DNA of 10,318 nucleotides from an uncultured Flavobacterium sp. Lineage in GTDB: Bacteria; Bacteroidota; Bacteroidia; Flavobacteriales; Flavobacteriaceae. Shown in pieces: positions 1 through 4,918 of the stretch. Made by a program: the position numbers and the translations under genes. The stretch covers positions 1-10,318 of the forward strand of contig CAMPIZ010000037.1 in NCBI GenBank assembly GCA_946886675.1. Direction: 5' to 3'. Within the stretch, counting starts at the first letter, position 1; every line of letters begins with the position of its first letter. The notes under the pieces were generated by a model. The model was not told where the DNA came from and searched no databases. It was given only the letters and a program-made list of their open reading frames with translations.

Positions 1-55
1 GTCATTTTAAGCTCAAAACCTAAAGAGCAGTGATCTCCAATTTCATCCTTCCTAG

Positions 56-493
56 TTATACACGTACTAGCTCCATTAATGGTTCAAAAGAATAAAGAGC
101 TGGTCTTCTTCCAGCTGCAGGTTCTTTAGTCATTAGCAATCCCTGCTCAACAAGTCTCTTGGTAAACTTAGCAGCTGTAGGTGCAGGTATACCACTGTTA
201 GATGTGAATTTATTATTTCTAAACACTGGTGTTGTGAATACAAAATCTAAAGTATTTACACTCCATTTAGAAGCAAGAATCTCTGAAAAAACTTCTTTCA
301 TTTTATCATAGAGTTTTTGGATACTTTCGGCAATCTCTAGATTTCTAATAGCTTGTTTTTCAGTTGCTATTAAGAAAAATTTACACCAAGATTCCCAATC
401 TTTCGATTCAGATACTTTTCTCATAGTATCAATGTATAAATCGTTATTCTCTTCTAAATAGCCGCTAATATAAAAATGCGGTTCACTAAAGAT
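56..493 (-). pseudogene. Fic family protein, C-terminal remnant
   Basis: The reading frame is open from base 493 to the TAA at 58-56, but a TGA at 496-494 closes it upstream. It encodes about 145 residues. It starts IFSEPHFYISGYLEENNDLY, continues through a DWESWCKFF segment, and ends in a winged-helix-like part (SGIPAPTAAKFTKRL, then GRRPALYSFEP). That order matches the region after the catalytic core in Fic/DOC proteins of the long class, which AMPylate or otherwise modify target proteins and are usually about 370 residues. The catalytic HPFxxGNGR motif and everything before it are missing, so it cannot be an active Fic enzyme. An internal ATG at 424-422 would give 122 residues, but homology clearly extends upstream of it, so that start is probably not original. 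The family call rests on recalled family patterns, without a database search. The gene appears cut by a deletion or rearrangement against the PRTRC remnant upstream. Confidence 0.7.
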
Positions 494-555
494 TCAATAC
501 AATTATATTATTCAACAACTGTTGAGAGTCAACATGATATTCAAATTCTGTCAGT

Positions 556-975
556 TTTGGGGAACGGTGCATTAAACAGGGGCGTGTTCAGGCGCGGGCT
601 TTTCTTTGCCTTTAAGTGCAAAGACAAACAGCCTGCTTTTTATCGGCAGCCCAAACAAGGACGGGCAGGGGCATTTCCTGCGGAGGCAAACCGAGGTTGT
701 CGGTAAAATGCAGCTTGTGTGCTTGTGGCTTAGTGTACCAAATTACGCTGCCATTTTCGGCAGGGTTAATGTGCAGCACATTGAAACGTAGCAACGCTTT
801 GAGTTTCAGGAACGCTTTGACAGCTGTTTTTCTTGTGTCCAATGCCTTTGACAGTCCCTACGCTTCCTTAACGGACAAGGGGCGGGGGCTTACAGGGCAG
901 CCCGCTTTCGTCTATAGGGGAAAAATGATTTCTACTTTGAGTCCAATACACGCAACTTTACCAGTTTTCAAGAAT
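556..975 (-). pseudogene. PRTRC system protein B, frameshifted remnant
   Basis: No single frame is long, but minus-strand pieces from three frames join into one protein. They are: VYWTQSRNHFSPIDESGLP; then LSVKEA, a TAG stop at 860-858, GLSKALDTRKTAVKAFLK; then FNVLHINPAENGSVIWYTKP and HFTDNLGLPPQEMPLPVLVW; then LFVFALKGKEKPAP; then TPLFNAPFP. This follows the order seen in PRTRC system protein B of Bacteroidota (NVLHINP, WYT, LGLP, VW.AD, VFALKG, AP-F). PRTRC stands for ParB-related, ThiF-related cassette, a gene set of unknown function carried on plasmids and integrative elements. Breaks sit near 880-890, 631 and 586-592, besides the stop at 860-858. The N-terminus is unclear upstream of about 975, and the C-terminus is lost after about 559. 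Its G+C looks higher than the core genes to the right, which fits horizontal origin. It is certainly not functional as it stands. Confidence 0.72.
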
Positions 976-1041
976 ATACTCAGGGTTAATAGTGACAATA
1001 TGTTTCACCTTTTAAGGGGCGAGACACTGTGATGTAAAAAA

Positions 1042-1191
1042 GTGAATCCGGACAATTTAATTTTCGGACAGTGGTATTATATAGTTTTAGATGAATACTC
1101 AACTATTGCTTATATCAGGCAAGGTTTAGCACCAGATAGCATAGTGCAGGTGAATGAGAACAAGATTTATCAGAAAAGGGGATTGCAGTAG
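1042..1191 (+). CDS. Possible small ORF or 3' gene fragment
   Basis: A frame open from 1033 to the TAG at 1189-1191 encodes VNPDNLIFGQWYYIVLDEYS and continues to a KRGLQ terminus, 49 residues counted from a GTG at 1042. There is no ATG and no ribosome binding site. The composition (aromatic and charged residues, no long low-complexity stretch) resembles a real protein end more than random translation. It ends just before an inverted repeat and faces a second weak remnant. I do not recognise a family. It is either the C-terminus of a gene lost upstream or a chance frame. Confidence 0.25.
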   Translation: MNPDNLIFGQWYYIVLDEYSTIAYIRQGLAPDSIVQVNENKIYQKRGLQ

Positions 1192-1195
1192 CAAA

Positions 1196-1235
1196 AATAC
1201 GGACGCTCGGCCATATAAAAGCAAGTATCCGTATT
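1196..1235. repeat. Inverted repeat between convergent remnants
   Basis: AATACGGA at 1196-1203 is repeated exactly in inverted form as TCCGTATT at 1228-1235, with 24 bases between. It lies between the stop codon of the plus-strand fragment (1191) and that of the minus-strand fragment (1234), where a shared bidirectional terminator would be expected. The long loop and absence of a T-tract make this a weak terminator candidate. Confidence 0.3.
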
Positions 1236-1425
1236 AATACTCTTGTATAACAACTTCCTGCATTAGCTTTTCTTGCATCCATGGAACTTCTAAACTACAA
1301 TAGGCACTCTTTATGTTGGAAGCCCAACTTTTAGAATAATTATCTAAGTCAATACTTGTTCACATAGGATTGTAAAAGAGTACAGAATGTAGGTTCTTCA
1401 GATGCATCAGGAGCAACCTTCTCAT
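1234..1425 (-). pseudogene. Unrecognised degraded coding remnant
   Basis: Two overlapping minus-strand frames give protein-like text. The first reads NEKVAPDASEEPTFCTLLQS then YVNKY and stops at a TGA (1351-1349). The second, starting after a TGA at 1362-1360, reads SIDLDNYSKSWASNIKSAYC, continues through SLEVPWMQEKLMQEVVIQEY and stops at TAA (1236-1234). A single frameshift near 1350-1362 would join them into about 65 residues. The remnant begins directly at the end of the recombinase gene on the same strand and has no obvious start codon. I do not recognise the family, and the call rests only on composition and continuity. Confidence 0.3.
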
Positions 1426-2730
1426 TTAAGTTATACCAAATTTCTTTTTTAAATTGCGCAATTCCTCTTCCAGCTTTGAGATCATTTCAAGTCCTTCCGT
1501 GGGGATTACCGGCGGAGTACTGCCTAAACGGCTTTTGAGCCCCTGCATTTCCCTGCCGATGGTTTGCTCGGTGGTAATGGCGTAAGATTCTGTCTGCCGT
1601 ATCGAATGGTGACCCAGCATCTCTTTCACCACATATATAGGTACGTCGTTATTTAAGGTAACAGTACTTCCGAATGTGCGCCTTGCCTTGTGCGTATTAA
1701 GTTCGCAATCCAGGCCGCACAAATCTGCTATCTCCTTTAGGTATGCATTCATTTTCTGGTTAGAGGCTACCGGTAACACCACCCCCCTTGCAATACATAA
1801 GGGATGGTTTTTGTATTTGTCTATAATTTCGATCGCTTTAGGCAGCAGTGGGACATTCGTTACCGAACCGGTCTTTTGCCGCTCGGTCATTATCCACTGC
1901 TCACCATCTATACCTAACCTGATATCATCCTTCTTTAAGTGGTAGGTATCGATATATGCCAGTCCCGTATAGCACTGGAAAATAAAAATATCCCGGACAA
2001 CCTCGAGCCGCTTTGTCTTGAATTCCTGTTGTTCTATCAGCCGCAGCTCCCGAGCAGTCAGTGGCTTTTTATTGGTTTTGGTCATTTTCCTTTTAAATGC
2101 CCTGAACGGGTCCTGGGTTATGAGGTTCTTGTCTATAGCCCTATTGATTACCTTTTTTAAGCAGGCGATATATTTTAGCGCTGAATTATTGACACAGTTC
2201 CTTACCGTTTTCAGGTAAAGCTCGTAGCTGCTTATAAATTCATAATCCAGGTCCCTCAGCTCTATATCCTCACTGTGATATTTATATTGTACAAATTCAG
2301 TTACATGGGAACGGGCTGTCTCATAACGCTTGTAGGTAGCGGGTGCATAATCCTTACCCACTAGCGCCAGCATTTCGTCATTATGCTTTTTAAATTCTTC
2401 GAGAAGCATGGCTCTGGACATAACCCTTCCTAATACGAAATCAATTATGCGTTGTGCCGTAATTGTTTTTTCGGTGTAGATAAGGTCTGTCCTGTACTTG
2501 TTTATCTTCATTTCCATAGTGTCCAGGAAATGATTAAGTGTCCTGGCATCTTCCTTATTGCCGGCAGCCCGCTCCGATTTTACATCCCAACGACCTGCAT
2601 CCCATTTCCTTTTGGTGGATGTCTCTTTAGGAATACCGTCAACTGTTACCCTCAGGTAGATAAACCTGATGTTTGATTTCTTTTGTGATGACTTCAAAAA
2701 GAAGCTCAATCCGAAACTTGTCTCTAACAT
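1426..2730 (-). CDS. Tyrosine recombinase (integrase), Bacteroidota type
   Basis: This 434-residue site-specific recombinase would integrate and excise the element by cutting and rejoining DNA through a covalent tyrosine link. Residues 1 to about 100 fit the arm-DNA-binding domain of Bacteroidota integrases (IRFIYLRVTVDGIPKE, then RKWDAGRWD). Residues about 105-210 form the SAM-like core-binding domain (YAPATYKRYETARSHVTEF). The catalytic domain follows: Lys286 in RQKTG, His347 and Arg350 in THKARRTF, His374 in LGHHSI and the nucleophile Tyr383 in TESYAI. Where most family members have the first catalytic arginine (TGLR), this one reads TGLA, with Ala258. IntDOT of CTnDOT also lacks this arginine. 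The last 20 residues (LEMISKLEEELRNLKKKFG) look like a short coiled coil. Length is normal and no frame break is seen, so it may be functional although its cargo is decayed. The ATG at 2730 follows a well-placed promoter; no Shine-Dalgarno sequence is evident. Confidence 0.93.
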   Translation of the reverse strand: MLETSFGLSFFLKSSQKKSNIRFIYLRVTVDGIPKETSTKRKWDAGRWDVKSERAAGNKEDARTLNHFLDTMEMKINKYRTDLIYTEKTITAQRIIDFVLGRVMSRAMLLEEFKKHNDEMLALVGKDYAPATYKRYETARSHVTEFVQYKYHSEDIELRDLDYEFISSYELYLKTVRNCVNNSALKYIACLKKVINRAIDKNLITQDPFRAFKRKMTKTNKKPLTARELRLIEQQEFKTKRLEVVRDIFIFQCYTGLAYIDTYHLKKDDIRLGIDGEQWIMTERQKTGSVTNVPLLPKAIEIIDKYKNHPLCIARGVVLPVASNQKMNAYLKEIADLCGLDCELNTHKARRTFGSTVTLNNDVPIYVVKEMLGHHSIRQTESYAITTEQTIGREMQGLKSRLGSTPPVIPTEGLEMISKLEEELRNLKKKFGIT

Positions 2731-2753
2731 AACTTACATTTTAAACATTAATA

Positions 2754-2782
2754 AATATAGAATTATGTCGCTCTCCTGTCAA
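2754..2782 (-). promoter_or_regulatory. Predicted integrase promoter
   Basis: On the minus strand TTGACA (2782-2777) and TATATT (2759-2754) are 17 bases apart, an exact -35 box with a good -10 box at ideal spacing. The -10 box ends 24 bases before the integrase ATG. The -10 region TATATTTA is also one base from the Bacteroidota -7 motif TAnnTTTG, so it could serve either type of sigma factor. Confidence 0.5.
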
Positions 2783-2789
2783 GTCGTTA

Positions 2790-2816
2790 ACCTTGTTTAC
2801 CGGTTGTAAATAAGGT
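2790..2816. repeat. Imperfect inverted repeat upstream of integrase promoter
   Basis: ACCTTGTTTAC (2790-2800) and GTAAATAAGGT (2806-2816) form an 11-base inverted repeat with one mismatch around a 5-base centre (CGGTT). It lies 7 bases upstream of the -35 box of the integrase. It could be an operator for autoregulation or a recombinase/excisionase binding site; the sequence does not decide between them. Confidence 0.45.
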
Positions 2817-2830
2817 AGTTAGCTATGGTT

Positions 2831-2888
2831 TTGTGGCAAATTTGTGGCAGTTTATCCTGTGGCAGAGATTGCCATAGAATTGCCACAG
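2831..2888. repeat. TGTGGCA heptamer cluster, candidate integrase arm sites
   Basis: TGTGGCA occurs exactly at 2832-2838, 2843-2849 and 2858-2864 (plus strand) and inverted at 2881-2887. A fifth inverted copy with one mismatch (TGCCATA) lies at 2870-2876. The first two are 11 bases apart, about one helical turn. CTGTGGCA (2857-2864) and TGCCACAG (2881-2888) form a perfect 8-base inverted pair. Clusters like this between an integrase gene and its attachment site are typical of arm-type or excisionase sites. The tmRNA end carries a near match, TGTGGAA, at 3032-3038. Confidence 0.5.
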
Positions 2889-2929
2889 AAACTTTGGGCA
2901 TTTTTGAAAAATTTGCTTTTTGCAGGGGA

Positions 2930-2968
2930 AATAAAAAAAACCTGCAAATCGTAAAATTTGCAGGTTTT
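2930..2968 (-). terminator. Intrinsic terminator downstream of ssrA
   Basis: AAAACCTGCAAAT (2937-2949) pairs perfectly with ATTTGCAGGTTTT (2956-2968) around a 6-base loop. Read on the minus strand the stem runs into eight T residues. It lies about 65 bases past the tmRNA 3' end on the same strand. It would end ssrA transcription and shield the downstream integrase gene from readthrough. On the plus strand the trailing T-tract is only four bases, so minus is the likely working direction. Confidence 0.7.
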
Positions 2969-3033
2969 AAAGGCTTTTCAGAAGATTTTGGTTGTTTTTG
3001 CAAACTTTGAAAAGTCTGTTTCAACCGTCTCTG

Positions 3034-3060
3034 TGGAATCGCCGGGAATCGAACCCGGGT
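3034..3060 (-). other. Probable attachment site at the ssrA 3' end
   Basis: The 3' end of tmRNA (T-arm GGTTCGATTCC and acceptor strand CGATTCC) is a common target of tyrosine recombinases, and an integrase gene with repeat sites lies directly downstream. Integration there leaves the RNA gene intact, as seen here. No second copy of this sequence is present in bases 1-3030, so the other element end lies left of the window or was lost. The exact crossover bases cannot be set. Confidence 0.4.
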
Positions 3061-3306
3061 CCAAACAGGGAAGCAAAGAGCTTTCTACACGCTTAGTTTC
3101 CGCTTAGTTTTTCGATAGTGTGCAAGGCCGGAAACTGCCACACACTACTTAGCTTCTAAAATCTCAAGGCCTCCGCGAAGCAAAAAGGCCTCCAGGTCTA
3201 TTTTTACGGTTCCCCTAAACGAAACGCCATAAACCAGGGCTTTTCAGGAGAATCCTGCCTTCCTACCTTGTAGGAACGAGGCTTAAAATCTTACTATGAA
3301 TTCAGA

Positions 3307-3336
3307 TTAAGCAGCAAGAGCGTAGTTATTTTCGCC
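3307..3336 (-). other. ssrA: tmRNA tag-peptide reading frame
   Basis: Read on the minus strand the codons GGC GAA AAT AAC TAC GCT CTT GCT GCT TAA give GENNYALAA. The ALAA end is the standard proteolysis signal, and the GEN start fits Bacteroidota tmRNAs. GGC would be the resume codon. Confidence 0.92.
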
Positions 3337-3453
3337 GTTTAAAAAAGTTGAGACTTGGGATTAACGAGAATCGTCTCCTTCTCGGCGTGCTTACTGTTCA
3401 ATTCGGCCTGCTGTCAAAACCAGTCGACCCCAAGTAAGTTTCCTGATATATTT

Positions 3454-3483
3454 CAAAAAGTATACCAGAGTTTGTTATGCAAA
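3454..3483 (-). promoter_or_regulatory. Predicted ssrA promoter
   Basis: On the minus strand TTTG (3483-3480) is followed by TATACTTTTTG (3464-3454), close to the Bacteroidota -33 TTTG and -7 TAnnTTTG elements at suitable spacing. It sits about 25 bases upstream of the mature tmRNA 5' end, leaving a short leader for RNase P to remove. Confidence 0.45.
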
Positions 3484-3509
3484 ACTAACAAATTTATTTT
3501 TATTGATTG

Positions 3510-3541
3510 GTTGTTACTGCATATAAATTGTGTTATATTTG
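3510..3541 (+). promoter_or_regulatory. Predicted promoter of the dehydrogenase gene
   Basis: TATATTTG (3534-3541) is a perfect match to the Bacteroidota -7 motif TAnnTTTG, and GTTG (3510-3513) lies 20 bases upstream as a partial -33 element. Transcription from here would give a leader of roughly 90 bases before the ATG at 3637. It is divergent from the ssrA promoter in the same gap. Confidence 0.45.
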
Positions 3542-3636
3542 AGCACACTTTTTAATGTAAAGTTATATTATTTTAAAAATAACGTTTTCGTTAGGATTAT
3601 AGTAACATAGGTCACGCCATAAATTCAAGTTTTTCA

Positions 3637-4857
3637 ATGAAGTTCGGAATTATAAAGGAAAGAAAATCACCGCCAGACAGAAGAGTAGTATTCTCACCTC
3701 AAAAACTTGCTGAGTTACAACAATTATTCCCGCAGGCAGAAATTAAGGTTGAACCGTCTGATGTACGTGTTTTTAAGGATGAGGAATATACAGCTCTGGA
3801 TTTTGAAGTGAATAATGATCTTTCAGACTGCGATATACTGTTGGGAGTTAAGGAAGTGCCTATTGATGCATTGATTCCGGGTAAAAAATATTTTTTCTTC
3901 TCGCATACTATTAAAAAGCAGCCTCACAATAAGAAAATGCTTCAGGCTATTATTAATAAACATATAGACCTGTATGATCATGAAACAGTTACCGATGCTA
4001 ATGGAAAACGTCTTATAGGGTTTGGCAGATATGCAGGAAATGTAGGTGCCTATAATTGTTTTAGGGCATTTGGTTTAAAATACGAGCTTTTTGATTTACC
4101 TAAAGCAGAAGCGTTACCTGATAAGGCTGCACTTATCAATAAACTTAAAAGAAATATATTGCCGCCTGTAAAGATTGTACTTACAGGTAAAGGTAAAGTT
4201 GGTATGGGAGCTAAAGAAATGCTCGATGCCATGAAAATTAAAGAGGTAAGTGCTCAGGATTTTCTTTCTAAAAATTATGCGCACCCGGTATATGTGCAAC
4301 TTGATGTAACAGACTATTACAGGAGAAAAGATGGTAAGCCATCTGAAAAACAGGATTTTTATGTAAATCCTGATAAATATGAATCTGATTTTCAGAAATT
4401 TGCAAATGTTTCGGATATTTTTATTGCCGGACACTTTTATGCAAATGGTTCCCCGGTAATTGTAACATGTGAAATGCTTGCATCAAAAAACAACAGGATA
4501 AAGATTGTTGCAGATATTTCATGTGATGTTGAGGGGCCTATAGCAAGTACTATACGTTCATCCACCATAGCTAACCCTTTTTATGGTTATCATCCTGTTG
4601 AGGGTAGGGAAGTTGATATGCATCATCCTTCTGCTATAGTTGTAATGGCTGTAGACAATCTTCCGTGTGAACTGCCAAAGGACGCCAGTGAAGGCTTTGG
4701 CGAAATGTTCCTTAAATATGTAATTCCGGCATTCTTTAATAATGATAAAGACGGAATATTGAACAGGGCGCTTATAACACATAAAGGCAGCCTTACAGAA
4801 CGATTTAAATATCTTGAAGATTACATAAGCGAAAATAACGAAGTGCCCCACAATTAG
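3637..4857 (+). CDS. Saccharopine dehydrogenase (lysine-forming)-like oxidoreductase
   Basis: This 406-residue protein belongs to the alanine dehydrogenase/PNT superfamily. Its order of motifs follows the lysine-forming saccharopine dehydrogenase Lys1 best: MKFGIIKERK-PPDRRVVFSP at the start, GVKEVP with Lys72, SHTIKKQ with His90, LYDHETVTDANGKRLIGFGR at 112-131, a Rossmann nucleotide-binding loop GKGKVGMGA (184-192), VADISCD (291-297) and VDNLPCELPKDASEGF (339-354). Lys72 and His90 fall where Lys1 has its catalytic lysine and histidine. The expected reaction is NAD-linked interconversion of saccharopine with lysine and 2-oxoglutarate. However, no other lysine gene is nearby and the substrate of the bacterial proteins is uncertain, so the chemistry is inferred. 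It is cytoplasmic, with no signal peptide. No Shine-Dalgarno precedes the ATG, as usual in this phylum. It is a single-gene unit closed by a terminator that overlaps its last codons. Alternative annotations would be alanine dehydrogenase or generic NAD(P)-dependent oxidoreductase. Confidence 0.82.
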   Translation: MKFGIIKERKSPPDRRVVFSPQKLAELQQLFPQAEIKVEPSDVRVFKDEEYTALDFEVNNDLSDCDILLGVKEVPIDALIPGKKYFFFSHTIKKQPHNKKMLQAIINKHIDLYDHETVTDANGKRLIGFGRYAGNVGAYNCFRAFGLKYELFDLPKAEALPDKAALINKLKRNILPPVKIVLTGKGKVGMGAKEMLDAMKIKEVSAQDFLSKNYAHPVYVQLDVTDYYRRKDGKPSEKQDFYVNPDKYESDFQKFANVSDIFIAGHFYANGSPVIVTCEMLASKNNRIKIVADISCDVEGPIASTIRSSTIANPFYGYHPVEGREVDMHHPSAIVVMAVDNLPCELPKDASEGFGEMFLKYVIPAFFNNDKDGILNRALITHKGSLTERFKYLEDYISENNEVPHN

Positions 4858-4871
4858 TTGGGGCTTTTTTT
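4845..4871 (+). terminator. Intrinsic terminator overlapping the CDS end
   Basis: GCCCCA (4845-4850) pairs with TGGGGC (4859-4864), followed by seven T residues (4865-4871). The left arm lies within the final codons of the dehydrogenase, and the stop codon TAG (4855-4857) is in the 8-base loop. Confidence 0.85.
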
Positions 4872-4889
4872 ATAATACAATTACTTTCT

Positions 4890-4897
4890 TAAATTTG
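4890..4897 (+). promoter_or_regulatory. Possible -7 element of the regulator gene
   Basis: TAAATTTG matches TAnnTTTG exactly and lies 21 bases before the ATG at 4919. No good -33 TTTG is present at the usual distance, where only the T-tract of the preceding terminator is found. Transcription from here would leave a very short leader. Confidence 0.3.
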
Positions 4898-4918
4898 AGA
4901 AGACAAAGCTTCTACTAA

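Larger units (their letters stand above)
3034..3431 (-). ncRNA. ssrA: Transfer-messenger RNA (tmRNA)
   Basis: This one-piece tmRNA rescues stalled ribosomes: it is charged with alanine, acts first as tRNA and then as mRNA, and adds a degradation tag. The 5' end reads GGGGTCGACTGGTTTTGACA. Its first seven bases GGGGTCG pair with the 3' acceptor strand CGATTCC, with two G-U pairs. The 3' part holds the T-loop sequence GGTTCGATTCC. The tag frame at 3336-3307 encodes GENNYALAA and then TAA. The mature length of about 398 bases before CCA addition is normal. After the discriminator A at 3034 the DNA reads CAG, so CCA is not encoded and must be added enzymatically. A terminator follows at 2968-2930 and a promoter lies at 3483-3454. 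The integrase gene downstream suggests it serves as an integration target. Confidence 0.96.

Noticed and set aside
1..55. Search for a gene entering from the left edge
   Set aside because: The bases before the Fic remnant's stop codon show no convincing frame, promoter or repeat.
388..415. GATTCCC and TTCGATTC strings resembling the tmRNA T-arm, as a second att copy
   Set aside because: They are separate short matches inside the Fic coding remnant, in the wrong order and spacing for a copy of the tmRNA end.
616..1032. 138-codon plus-strand open frame
   Set aside because: It lies antisense to the PRTRC protein B remnant, whose minus-strand text matches a known family, and its own translation has no recognisable motif.
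2831..2888. CRISPR-like array
   Set aside because: The repeats are only seven bases, occur in both orientations and have unequal short gaps, so they fit protein-binding sites rather than a CRISPR.
2797..3024. Short open frames on both strands of the integrase-ssrA spacer
   Set aside because: They run through the repeats and the terminator hairpin and end beside or at the tmRNA gene; composition is low-complexity and there is no start signal.
4114..4851. Antisense frames within the dehydrogenase gene
   Set aside because: The sense strand encodes a complete, well-matched enzyme; the antisense translations are rich in Ile, Phe and Tyr as expected of AT-rich shadow frames.
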